A stretch of 64,000 nt of DNA from Salvator merianae (lineage: Eukaryota; Chordata; Lepidosauria; Squamata; Teiidae), in contig QVOM02000091.1 of the NCBI GenBank assembly GCA_003586115.2, forward strand, positions 1,552,963-1,616,962, written 5' to 3'. Both the position numbers and the translations under genes were made by a program. Under the pieces are notes generated by a model that worked only from the letters and a program-made list of their open reading frames with translations, was not told the origin of the DNA and ran no database searches. This document shows, piece after piece, positions 34,433 to 45,423 of this stretch. The first letter of the stretch is position 1. The number at the start of each line of letters is the position of its first letter.

Positions 34433-35300
34433 AACTTTCTGTGACAGATCAGGAAAGGGACCTTGGGATTCTGGTGGACAGCTGAATGATAGTATCAACC
34501 CAGCGTGCAGCCACAGTGGAAAAAGTAAATTCAGTGCTAGGGGTAAACAGGGAAGCAATAGAAACTAAGTTGGCAAGCATCATTGGGCCTTTTCGCACTA
34601 AGCTCGGTAGACTGTTCCGAGTAGTTGGCTTCGAACCGGAGGGGTTGGGGAACGCTTGGTGCCATTCACACTCCTGGCCAGAGGAACAGACCCGAAGCCG
34701 ACCAGCAGTGGGAACAGTGCGGATGACAGCCGCTAGTTCGTTACCACACTTCGTACCATCGTGCCCATTTCATACCCACTTCGTACCCATTTTGTACCCA
34801 CTTCGTAACCAGAGGGCTTGTTACGAAGCCGGCTTCATAACGGCAGGTAGGCTGCCATGCCGAAAGGGCTATCCCAGGTGCACAGCTTTGCACCGGGTAT
34901 GGAGCATCGTAACGGGGTACGAAAACTTCGCACCCGGGTGCGAAAACTTCGGACCACGCATGCGTAGCCGCGCCAGCCACACCCGACGCCGTTGCAAACA
35001 GTGCGAAAACACCATGCCCGATCTTCGCTCCATCGCGCAGGTCGGGATGAAGACAAGCTTTTACTTGTCTTGCCTTACCCAACATCAGGTTCGAATCGGG
35101 TATGAAGTGGTTCGGATCGGGTGAGGCGCGCGCCTGCAGCAGTGCGAAAGCTCCGTTCTAGCGAACGGACAAGAATGTTCCACTCGCACAGTGCGAACAG
35201 GCCCGTTGTGTCTCTTTATAAATCTACATTGGGACCACATTTGGAATGATGAAGGCACATTTGGGTCATTGTGTATAATTTTGGTCACCACACCTCAGAA
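34433..35300 (+). mobile_element. CR1 LINE RT fragment split by element E2
   Basis: ELSVTDQERDLGILVDS and VNREAIETKLASII run to 34584. After element E2 the frame resumes as VSLYKSTLGPHLE-like sequence at 35208, the expected CR1 continuation. Confidence 0.75.
34585..35204 (-). mobile_element. Element E, copy E2 (620 bp, CpG-rich)
   Basis: Ends GGGCCTTTTCGCACT and GTGCGAACAGGCCC, with 3-bp flanks ATT (34582-34584) and GTT (35205-35207). Reverse-oriented relative to E1; still dense in CpG and TTCGTACCC words, hence probably young. Inserted in the CR1 frame. Confidence 0.85.
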
Positions 35301-35359
35301 AAATGCTCTGAACTGGGGGGAGTTAAATATTGGCATGCCACCATCTTCTTTCATTTTTA

Positions 35360-35640
35360 TTTTTTCAGGAAGAAGAAGAAGGAGAAGGAGAAGGAGAAGA
35401 GGAGTTGGTTTTTGTACCCTGCTTTTCTCACCCGAAGGGACTCAAAGCGGCTGACAAACCTTCTGTTCTTCTCCCCACAACAGACACCCTGTGAGGTAGG
35501 TGGGGTTGTGAGAACTCAGAACAGAGCTGTGACAAGCCCAAGGTCACCCAGCTGGCTTCATGCAGAGTGCAGACTCAAACCAGGAGAGTTCCAGATAAGA
35601 GCCTGACACGCTAACCACAAGGCCAAACTGTCTCTCAACA
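35360..35640 (-). mobile_element. CORE-SINE (tRNA-derived)
   Basis: Minus strand. A box-like GTGGTTAGCGTGTCAGG and B box-like GGTTTGAGTCTGC give a tRNA-derived head. Next is a MIR-like core GGGTGACCTTGGGCTTGTCA, then GCCGCTTTGAGTC and a (TTC)n tail, seen as the GAA-rich 35371-35400 on the plus strand. Confidence 0.8.
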
Positions 35641-36547
35641 TAACATAGATCTCCACAATTGTGCACCTCTGCAAGTATAACATTGGCACAAAACTCCTCT
35701 TTGTTATTGTTTTTTTTTTGTTTTGTTTGAAAAAAGGAAAGGTGAAGGCAAAATGGGATGAGGAGAAGACAGGGGGTGGATACCACTCTAACTGAATGCC
35801 CTGAAACTCCAGCATTGGAAACCCTCACCTTTTACATTCAATGAACAAGGACGGTTGGAGTGTGAGGACAGAGGAGGTTGGAGGTGGCTTTATCATCCTA
35901 TGAGAAACCACAATTTGACTGATGGGATTGTATCCAATGACAGAAAGCACAGAAGGGGGGAAGATACGAATTCCAGGAGCCAAGAGTCCAGGGGAAAAAA
36001 TGAAAGAAAGGGGGAGTGAGGGTTCCGCTGGCCAGGAACCAAAGTTCTTGGCCTCAGAGCTGCAGGGGGACCTGTTTCAGAGGTGTGTTGCCAAAATGGT
36101 TCCCCTGCTAAACTGCAACACGAAGGCATGTGCCTTCTGCACACCTCTGTGATCCAGATTTCCTCCTGTTAGTACCCCAGTGGAACTGTTTAATCCGGTC
36201 CACCAGTAATCCAGATCAGGAGCCTCCTGATCTGGACTGCACTCAGTACAGTGCAGACAGAGCATACAAGCAGGGACTGGGGCCTCTGTAGTCTGCACTA
36301 ATATGGTGACAAAAGAGGCCAAGAATAGGACTATCTATTCCAAATCAAAGTAAGCGTAGAAAGGCTCTAAGACAACTTCATCATATCTTTTACATTTGCC
36401 TAACTAATCTTCTCCTATACTGTTAATGAATATACTACACCAAGCTTCTGTGAGCTGCTGTTTGACAAAATCAGACTGCAGTAAGGAGGCACCCAGGGGT
36501 CATTCGGAAGCAGTTGGCTGTTGCAAAATCCCTTGAGAAAGCAAATC
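35641..36547. repeat. Unclassified repeats
   Basis: 35640-35900 matches part of 27253-28107. 36150-36370 holds CTGATCTGGACTGCAC-type sequence resembling the element at 56980-57397. No gene. Confidence 0.35.
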
Positions 36548-37865
36548 TGTTGACTCTATGTCATGGAGTCATACACAAGCGTGATGCCAACCCACCCACG
36601 GAACTAATGGCGGATCCTGCATGATAGTGTAAGCAGCTGAGTTCCTATGAAATTTCTCAGCACTCATCTGCCCCCTAATGACTCCTCTGTGTCTGGGAGA
36701 GCTTGCTAGGTGAATTATCTCACAGGTCCAGGTTCAGCACAACATTATGCTATTGAAGACCCAAATCATGCTTACTAATATATTATTTTAGGCCCTAATC
36801 ATGTTGACGGTAGTGGTAACATGAGAGATCCTGCTTGGGAAGGAAGGATGCAGCAGCCACATTGCTTCACATGCTGATCTGCTGCTCTCTGTGCAAACGG
36901 CACGTAGCAATCACCATGAGCTGTTTGCCTAAGCCTTATTCAATGTGAGTGGCTTTGTTCCATTTCTGAACATGGGAATACGTGTCCATTCAAGGAGCCA
37001 ATTTGGTCCTAGGAAGGAACAGGCTTAAGAGATACCTGTGCAAAAGTCCCCATAGCACAGCAGTAAGATACGTGTGACCAGGCAACAGAAAGGGCAAGAA
37101 GCTCTGCCTTTTTCTCAGCCCAAGCTGGCAGCCTTTGCTGGGCAGCTATGGAGAAATGCTGTGGTTTTTCTTGTGCTGTTTGGAGAGTCCCAGGCCTGTT
37201 CCACACAAGACACCATTCTGTGATAGGACAGAGTCCGGAGACCTCCAACTTGTCTCCCTCCTTCCACACTCTATCCACATGGGACAGAGCGTAGACTGGA
37301 TTAGGCCATCCAAAATGGTTTCCTAGTGATGTTTGCATCAGTAACAAGGTCCAACAAAGGTCCAACAAGGTCCAACCCCAACTGCTAGGGGTTGTATCGC
37401 AGACCACAGAGATGTGCTCATCTCTGTGTTCCAATATGCCATGGGGGACCCATTTCGGTGGTGCCATAGGGCACATTGCTGAAATGCCCCCTCAGGATCT
37501 TTGAAGGCCAGGAACAGTTGCTTCTGGTTCTGGAGGTTTCAAAGTTGATGCAGGCTTCAGAGCCAGTGCAGGGTCTGGTCTGGAACAGGCCGTCCCAGCG
37601 CAGACACCTTTGTCCCATGCCAGAAGCAACTCATCCCGGCCTGACAGAGGTTGCTAATCCCGGGACGGGTGGCCCACCCTGTCCTGGGATAAAGGTCATA
37701 AGTGTAGAAATGGCTCCGCAGTCTTCAGTAAGAATAGATTTTTGCTTTTTTTCTATCGAGTCAGAACTGACTGTAATGCGATAGGAAATGCTGTGGCTCT
37801 ACCTAGGCTGGCAAAGGTATCGATGGACTGGTATCGTCTGCACAGGCACATCCCCATAGTTCCAG
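36548..37865. repeat. Segmental duplicate Q, copy 2
   Basis: Matches 10897-12260 in the same orientation, including element D at 37193-37717 at the same internal position after TGTTTGGAGAGTCCCAG. Confidence 0.7.
37193..37717. mobile_element. Element D copy 2
   Basis: Inherited with the Q duplication; ends are more decayed than in copy 1 (right end AAGTGTAGAAATGGC). Confidence 0.5.
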
Positions 37866-37949
37866 CACTACAAGAAGTGTTACCAGAAGTGAGTCTGGTC
37901 TAAAAATAACCAGGCTGGAAACTGCAAAGTGGAGAAACTTTCATTTTCA

Positions 37950-38300
37950 TTTTAAGGAGATCTGCTTAATCCACTGCTATAGAGATTTAAAGTTGAATAA
38001 GGTGAAGGAGTTTTGTTTTGAACAACTTGTACAAGGTTTCACATATTAAGTAACAATAAATTAAGGTTAGAAGGTCAAACAGTAGATGCAGATGTGAGAG
38101 GAAAATGGAAGGGGATAGTGGAATATTTGGTAAAGGAAGCAGGGGAGCAAACAGGAGATAAATCATGTATTAGTAACCTTCCATATGTACTAGATTTGGT
38201 CCGGGGTGGTCGTGGTGGTGTTCACCAGGCGAGGTGGGGGATTTTCATGTATTGTATTGTTTTCTTTCGATTTTGTAAACAAGAAAAGAAAAAAGGGCTT
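37950..38300 (+). mobile_element. Probable L1-type LINE 3' end
   Basis: Decayed frame followed by TTTTGTAAACAAGAAAAG, similar in layout to 47548-48067. Assigned by pattern only. 38300-38735 shows nothing clear. Confidence 0.4.
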
Positions 38301-38735
38301 CTTAGTAGCTCTAAGGAAGTGCTACCGGACGTGAGTCTAGCCTAAAAATAGCCAGGCTGGAAAGCGCAAAGTTGAGAAACTTTCATTCTAAAGAGCTTTG
38401 CTGGTCCAGACCCACTGAGTCAGGTCCCGGTAAGGTCGGTGCTGCAAGGCCCTCCCCCCTCACACACATACAGAGAGACTGCATCCACACAGAGTGAAAG
38501 CAAGTGTCCCAAAACTGTTTATAGGCGGGAGCATCTGTATGCCAGTGCCTTAGTCCACCTTAGAGGTCGGAAAATGCACTTCCAACGTCCATGTAATAGT
38601 TCAGCTCCTGCGGTTCTTTCCTTTCAGTCCTCCATCTTAGCAAATTTACATGCTAAATCTTTCCCTTCCCCAAATCTATTTTATAGTTTACTGGGCTGCT
38701 TTCTCACGAATAACATGTGAACACTGGCATTTGGC

Positions 38736-39243
38736 CTGCGGTTTACTATGAGAGTCTGATAACAAGAGTAAACATTTGCTCCAGGTACAAAGGACTTCTT
38801 AGCAGGTCAGACAGGGAGGGAAGGTATACATTTATTAAAGGGAAAATAAACCGTAAGGTGTATACATTGGCATCAATGTATGCTCCCAACAAGAGACAGA
38901 GGGAATTTTATGGAAAGGACAATGAGAAAATTGGAAATATTTAGAAAAGGAGATTTGATAATGGGAGGAGATTTGAACATAGAAGTGGAGGGAGGAATCC
39001 AAGAGGTAACAAGACCGAATTCAAGGAGAAGGGGATGGGCTATTCATAATTGGGGCTTGGGGGGGTCGTATGTAAAGAGACACAAAATAAGAGCTATACA
39101 TGTTATTCATCAAGACACAAAACATATAGTGGGATCGAATATATTTTGGTGAAAATTACAAATAGAATTAGGGTGAAAGAGGTAGAGCTAAAAAATGTTT
39201 GGATATCAGATGATGCCCCAATTATAACAGCCTTTGAACGTGA
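38736..39243 (+). mobile_element. L1-type LINE ORF2 endonuclease fragment
   Basis: Plus strand LASMYAPNKRQREF, GDLIMGGDLNIEVEGG and VELKNVWISDDAPII match the L1 endonuclease blocks (APN, GDxN, SDHAP with His to Asp). Several frame changes. Element C4 follows at once. Confidence 0.75.
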
Positions 39244-39605
39244 CGGTGGTTATCTTCCATGTGATGTGCCCATCGCAGATGTGTGATCACGTGATCATGC
39301 ATGCACGATGGGGCCATCAGGCCTGATCAGGTCTGCACAATACCCCAATCGGGCCCATGATACCTTGATTGGAGCTGCGACACCGGATGGGGCCACACTG
39401 TGCCCCATCTGGCATCTGGTGCCTGATCGGGCAAGTGCCCAACAGTCGTTGTGGCAGTGGCTGGCGAGCATTGGGCTGCTGCCATGGTGACCAGAAGGCC
39501 CATGCACTGCGCAGGCGTGATGACAGATTGCGCCTGTGCGATCGGCCCCATCATGGTAGTGCCACTGGGCCTCCATGATCGGGCTGGTTCTATACCCACG
39601 AGGCC
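39244..39605. mobile_element. Element C, copy C4 (partial)
   Basis: Carries the C interior (GATCACGTGATCATGCATGC, CGATGGGGCCATC, GCCATGGTGACC); no recognisable termini. 39606-40129 has no gene I can name; a minus-strand frame to 39815 is an accidental fusion with C4. Confidence 0.6.
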
Positions 39606-40129
39606 TCTCTGCTCTTGGGGAAATCGCCCAGTGGTGACGAGAAAGAGAGGTTTCTTTGCCTGGGCCAGGAACTTCACACCAACATAGCTGTCCATGTACG
39701 GGCTACCAAAAGTGTTAAAGAAAAATGCTCTTGGACAAAAAGAGATGCTTTCAGTCAAAGTATATTTTATTTCAAAGTTCTCATGTGCACTGAGGAATCG
39801 ATGAGCTAGTCCCAACTGTTTAACTTTACATGGATTTCAAGGGTCTTTATAATACTCTTGTTGATAAAAAAAGAAACGTGACTCAGGAAATGTGATTCAG
39901 ATATACCTGCAGACTCCAGTTCCTCATTCTTAGAACACTGAGCATGTGCCTGATTATGAAAGATTCCTTGCAACATATTGTAAGCTGATTACAATTTTTC
40001 CTATGCAAACTGCTTTTACCTTCTAGTATATTCCAGATGATGCTTATTAAATTCATATAGTTTATCAACCATCCATATTGGAAAGCACCTAAACCTTCCA
40101 GACTTATCCTTTCTTCCAAACTGACTATT

Positions 40130-40524
40130 AAAATACAATTTTATGAAGTTTATTTATGCCAAGGTGTTTGGCTCCTTAGTCACCAAACTGTTTCTCCAAG
40201 TAGCAGCAAACCTCCCAAGGCTTTTCTTACTCTGCTTTTTCAAGTAACAATATGAACCCTGGACTATTTTCTATTCTTGATTTCAAATATCTTCTAGGAG
40301 GAAAGAGCATACAGATCCCAGCTCTTCCAGGGACGATTTAAATCTGTTAAAACTGCCACCTTCCCAAATGCAGATTCTACAGCATGAAATCATCTCCTAC
40401 CCTTTCTGAGACAATTCTCCCCTTCAGATGTCTTACCTTTCTTTCTTTTACCTGTGGTCCTCAGCTTGGGAACTGGCACCAGCATACCAGATGGAAGCTC
40501 TTTTATAGAAGGAAAGGAGAGTTG

Positions 40525-40525
<1 letters not shown>
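40130..40525 (-). pseudogene. Promoter/leader segment, copy P2, of a lost or remote coiled-coil paralog
   Basis: It matches P1 along its whole length. Minus-strand TATAAAAG at 40507-40500 and donor AAAG/GTAAGA (last exon base 40437) are kept. A (CA)n tract directly abuts the TATA side at 40526. No matching coding exons are seen to the left (minus-strand downstream) before 38000, where only L1, element C and unrelated sequence occur. It is probably an orphan promoter. Confidence 0.55.

Positions 40526-40571
<46 letters not shown>
40526..40571. repeat. (CA)n microsatellite
   Basis: 23 CA units directly beside the TATA side of promoter copy P2. A short ATT/GTT-rich tract follows at 40700-40741. 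Confidence 0.95.
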
Positions 40572-40572
<1 letters not shown>

Positions 40573-40802
40573 AAGCAGCAAATATGTATGCTTTCATCCC
40601 TGCAGGAATCAATCTATTGAGGAGCAGTTAAAAAGGATAATGAATGCCCACAGTGGGGGTGGTGGGGAGAACGGTGACACAGACCTCTTGGTCACAGTGT
40701 TATCATTATCATTATTATCATTGTTGTTGTTGTTGTTGTTATTAAACATATAACTCCGTATTGCATAATTGTGCTACAAAAGATCTTCAACTAATTTGTT
40801 TG

Positions 40803-41093
40803 CATAAGAATATACGAGAAGCCCTGCTGGAACAGACCACAGCCCATCTAGACCAGCATCCTCTCTCACACTGTGGTCCACCAATTGCTTCTGTGTTTCT
40901 CAAGCAGAAGACAAAGGCAAAACATTCACCTGCTCTCAACTCCCTTCGTTCTGCCTGTCTCTCCAGCCTGGAGGCAGTACCTAGGCATCCATTCTAGTAG
41001 TCATTGATACACCTGACATCCATGAATCTGTCTAAAGGTATTCTGACTGGTTAAAGCCTGGTTATCCCAGGTTGCAAACTGTACAGAATAGAC
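40803..41093 (-). mobile_element. CR1-type LINE 3' end plus head of a plus-oriented CR1
   Basis: Minus CR1 tail followed at about 41050 by GGTTATCCCAGGTTGCAAAC, the same inverted CR1 junction as at 28760-28810. Confidence 0.6.
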
Positions 41094-43135
41094 TAGGGAT
41101 GTGTCAAATGACTTCGTCACTTTTGCATTTCATATGAAAATGGTATTTTCGTCGTTTTCATGCAAAATGCAAAAACTGCATTTTTTGCAATCTATGTACG
41201 AACGTGATACGAACGATACTGATTTTTCAACAATTTTCACAGTTTTCAATGGGCCTGTATTCTTTCTTGTGCTTGACTGTAGTTTTGCTTGCCTAATGGA
41301 TTAGAATTTTTTATTGGCTGCTGTCTTGACATCAGCGATTGGTCATTGGATTTGAGTGACTGCTTCAGTAGCTTGTTGGGTGCCTTGTTTACTATTGTTT
41401 GGTTCCTTGCTGCCAGGGAAACAGGTATTTTATTTGATGTTTTGGAAATCTGGGTGGAAGCAGGGGGCAAAAGGCATTGTATAAAAGGAGAGACCCAAAG
41501 AGACGTTGACCTAATATTTTCAGTTGGATCAGACTGGACTGGACTGAGCAGGAGGACTACTCTCTTCAGGACTGTGAGTTGTGCGCTCCGTGTGGTGGGT
41601 GATCTCTAGCTCTGTGGGTTCTTTTCTTTGCACTGACTGAATTCTTTGATTCTTTCTTTACCTTTTGCTTTTATTTGGTTGGGTTGGGGAGGGGAGGAAA
41701 GGGGAAGGGAGGGTCAGTGCAGGGGGGTCTCTTTTATTTACATTATTTAAGTAGAATATATTATAATATTCTTTCTTGTTCTTTCTGTTGCTGGTTGTAT
41801 TTAAATTGAATATTTTTGTGTAGTTGGTGTTTTAATTTTGGAATCTGTGTCTGGTGTGCTTGGTGTGTGTCTGATCACCCAGCAGACACAGTTACCTGAG
41901 CAGTGGTTGCAGAAGTCGAGGGGCAAGTGGGGTGATCACTGAGGTAGGTCTCTCATAACCCAGACGATTGTGGAGATGATCACCCTTGATGATCAGCCAC
42001 TCTCTGTGGTGGAGAACACCAGCTTCCACCAGCTACTCCACCTGCTTGCCCCCAACTATGAGATACCTGCATGCACCACATTCAGCAGGAGAGTGGTGCC
42101 CTCCCTGTACGATGCATGCAGGGAGGCGGTGCAGGAACAGATGTCATGCACTGCCATTCGTCCATCCAGTCGTGTATTTCACTGCTGATCTGTGGACCAG
42201 TGGCAGCGGATTGTATGGCTCTTTCCTCTCCCTCACTGCGTACTGGGGGGGGGGGAGTAGAGAGAGGGTGATGTTGCATCCAACACTGGCGTTGCTTCTC
42301 AAGCTCCCTCACTGGTGGTGAAGCCCCTTTGGGCCTTGCTGCACTTGGAGGAGCTTGATAGCACCCACACTGCTGAACACCTGTCAGAGGCGCAAATGCC
42401 TTGGTGAGCTTCAGCCACAGCTGAACACTGAGGTTGGCCAGGCCTTGGTGGGTTGGCTGCAGGCTGGAGTTGAGAAGAGGCTGATCGAGCCCTTGAGAAA
42501 GAAGTCTGTGGCCGTTTTTGCATACCTTCTTGACCCAAGGGTGAAGGACAGAGCTATTCCTGCTGATGAGCTCCCTGGGTGGAGAGAGCATCTGGTCCAT
42601 GCAGTTAGGAGAGTTCAGTCAGAGAGGTTGGGCCAGGCGTCGGGGAGCAGAGCGCCTGTTCACAGTGCGTCCTCTGCTTCCAGTGGCGGAAGTTCCCCTG
42701 TGGCTAGCAGTAGCAGCGGGCCCAGCAGCAGTTTCTGAGGAAAGTCACAAAGTGTGCCAGGAGGCACTATCCGACATGGAATCTGAAGTTTTTGGCTTCA
42801 GTGACATGTCCAAGAAATGGTGGCAGCCAACTACCCTTGATAGTGCTGAGCTGTCCATTCTGCAGTATCTAGCTGGGGCAGTAGGAGGTGAAGACACGGT
42901 ACCATCCAGGTTTTGGACAAAGCATTGCCAAATCTGGCCGGGTTTGGAAGCTGTTGCCCAGAAGTACCTGACCACTCCACTGACATCTGGACAGAGCGGG
43001 AGGGTGTCCTCCATGGCTGGTGATATGGTGACATCTTATTGCTTTTGCACACGCACTTGGCATGTGGAGCAGCTCGTCTTCTTAAAGGCCGACCTGCCCC
43101 TGCTGGGCTTTCCCGAGCTGCCTTTGGGGGATGAG
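41094..43135 (+). mobile_element. hAT-type DNA transposon relic with transposase
   Basis: Left end TAGGGATGTGTCAAATG, a common hAT terminus style. Transposase pieces occur in shifting frames: 41970-42188 (SVVENTSFHQLLHLLAP, an RNase H-fold N-part typical of ZBED/hAT), 42355-42640 (LDPRVKD block) and 42740-43135. The last has WWQ and a C-terminal hATC dimerisation region with TSGQSGRVSSMAG; the usual Ser-Glu-Arg has lost its Glu. Frameshifts and a G run at 42246 break the frame. The right terminus is not found. Confidence 0.8.
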
Positions 43136-43655
43136 TGATCAGGCCATGGGTGACTCCATCCCAATCCTGCAGCACCAAAGGCAGCTGGAAAAAAAGAAAA
43201 AAAAAGGACTAGGTGGGCCAATAATTCCCAAAGAAAATAATAAAAATCACAAAAAAAGGCACAAAAAAGTAAAGAAAGCCACAAAGTAAGGGGAAAACAG
43301 AAAGCATTGAATAAAGGGGAAATTAGAATCTTAAACAATGAAAACAAGGAAAGGAAAAAAGGGAAAGGAGGTAGGGAGGGGGGAGAGGTAGAAAGAAATC
43401 CTATGTGCATTGTGTGCACACTCTCTGTCTCTCTCTTTCTCTCTCTCTCACACACACATACACACACACACAGAGGCTGTTGATGACATGGGGTTCACTC
43501 AGTGCCCTGGGCCAGCACCTGTCAGGGTCAGTGCCCAAGGGCCAGTACCAGTCTGAGGCCTTGACTGAGGTGCACAAACCTACAGGTGAGGCTGCTAGAG
43601 CAGCAGCTTCTCCATTCTCCATTTCCTAATCCATCAGACAGTCAATGCCACCCTT
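43136..43655. other. Low-complexity, A-rich and CT/CA repeats
   Basis: A-rich 43185-43360; CT/CA simple repeat at about 43420-43475. No gene. Confidence 0.5.
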
Positions 43656-43659
43656 GTCC

Positions 43660-45415
43660 CAGAGATAGAATTTTGAAAGCTCTGAGAGGTGTGACAGACT
43701 TAAATTATAATGGAACAAAGACTGAAGAATATCCAGATCTGGTGGCAGAGATTAAGGGCCTATTTGCACTTGATAGTAGCAAACATCTAGTATGCTTGCT
43801 ATCCAAGTGTGTCTACACCGCAAGACATCCAAAGTGACTGGGAGCAGTTTCATCAGCTCCCGATCGCCACTACCACTGGTGCACTCAATTGTAGTCTGTA
43901 ACCTTACATGGAGCTCATAGTGATCTTCAGGTAAGGTTCCATTTGCACTTACCTGCACTGTGGCGGCCATCTTGGGTGCAATGTGCCCATCACTTATGTG
44001 CGATCGCACAGTGGGCAATGGAGCAATTGTGCCTGCAATGCTCCGATCAGGCCTGCGATACTGGATTGGGCTGTGCAAAGCCCAATCCGGCTTTGCAATG
44101 CCCGGTTACGCATGTGCCCGATTGTTGCCACACAGTGACCGGCAAGTGGCCAGCTGCTGCCATGGCAACCTGCAGGCCCACACAGTGTCCCATTGCGTAG
44201 CCCAATCACATAGGCCAGATGGCGCAGTGTGATTGGTCCATCACGCAGGCACAGTGCACAGGCCTGCCAGTCGCCATGGCAGCGGCCAGGCACTTGCCAG
44301 CTGCTGCTTGGCGACAATCAGGTGTGTACCTGATTGGGCATTGCAAGGCTGGATTGGTCATTGCGTGGCCCGATCTACCATCACATTCCCGATCGGGGCA
44401 TTGGCCCTGCACGATTTGGCAGGCCTGCCTGAGCGATCACACATGTGTGCAGCACTGCTACCGGTTACCATGGCAGCAGCCAGATGCTTTCCAGCTGCTG
44501 CTGTGGCGAAGATCAAGCCAGCTACCAGTGGTCGCACCACAAACGTCAGTTACCAGCTTCAGGACCCGTTTTTGGCTGTGTAGTACAGACAGCATCCATG
44601 TGGTGTAGTAAAGTTCTACACTAGCACAGACTAATTAGTCTATGCTAGCATAGTAAGTGCAGAAACAGTATGCTCTTCTGAAATCTATTGGGAAACAAAT
44701 TAGCTGAATCTAATGTCCAATTCACATGAGGTTTTCCAATGGTAATATTTTTGTTCAAAAATGGAAAACTTTATAAAGCACGGAACATGGAGGAGGGCAA
44801 GGAAATACAGAGAGCATTGGGAATCAATGCAGAAGATGGGATAGGAGAAAACAGACCCAAAGACAAGGGAGGGGATGCAGTAACTGAAGCAGTAGTTCTG
44901 TCTGAGAAAGAAAAGTTAGCCCGTCAAAAAATGGAAAAAAGAAGTTGGAGCAGTTGGAACAAAGAAGTAAAATAACTGAATTAATAAATGAAAGTAAGTG
45001 AGACTGATATGAGAAATACAGCACTGAAAGCATGGAAAATGCCATCTAGTGGTGGTACATGGTACAGATTGTAATAGAATAAAGGAAAGATTGTAATAGC
45101 ATAAAAGAAAATAAGACTGCCTATTAATTTAGTAACAGATAACACGTAATTTTTTAGGCGAGAGGAAGAGGGGAAAAGCTTTAGTATAGAAGGATGAATA
45201 AGGAAGTGATTAAGAAAGGATGAGACATAATAAGATCCAACTGAAATAACGTAAGGATAAGGATTTAACAAATAGAGGAGCGGACAGAGTTAGGGTAAGT
45301 AGTTTGAAGGGATGGTGGAGGGGCTTAGAGCAGGGACAAGGTTAGTTAAAATTAGTTTTAGGGAATAGTTAGGAAGGAATAGAGAGGAGATACAGAGGGG
45401 TGAATTATATTGTAC
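43660..45415 (+). mobile_element. L1-type LINE ORF1 fragment, split by element C5
   Basis: 43660-43755 and 44669-45415 align with 13345-14340, including IEFKMEN-like coiled sequence, VFKNGKLYKARNMEEGKE and DKGGDAVTEAVVLSEKEKL. It contains the uninterrupted version of the palindromic element's target near 45230. Confidence 0.75.
43756..44668. mobile_element. Element C, copy C5 (about 910 bp)
   Basis: Starts GGGCCTATTTGCACTTG inside the L1 ORF1. Right end eroded after AAGTGCAGAAACAG. Hairpins at 43777-43801, 43900-43938 and 44621-44648; arm sequences differ from C1 but still pair. Confidence 0.75.
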
Positions 45416-45423
45416 ATAGTGGA

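Noticed and set aside
34486..35124. 212-codon plus-strand frame
   Set aside because: CR1 RT remnant fused to the CpG-rich E2 element.
39327..39815. 162-codon minus-strand frame
   Set aside because: Runs from unassigned sequence into element C4; no family motif and no splice sites.
42082..43178. Minus-strand frames of 115-172 codons
   Set aside because: Shadows of the hAT transposase on the opposite strand.
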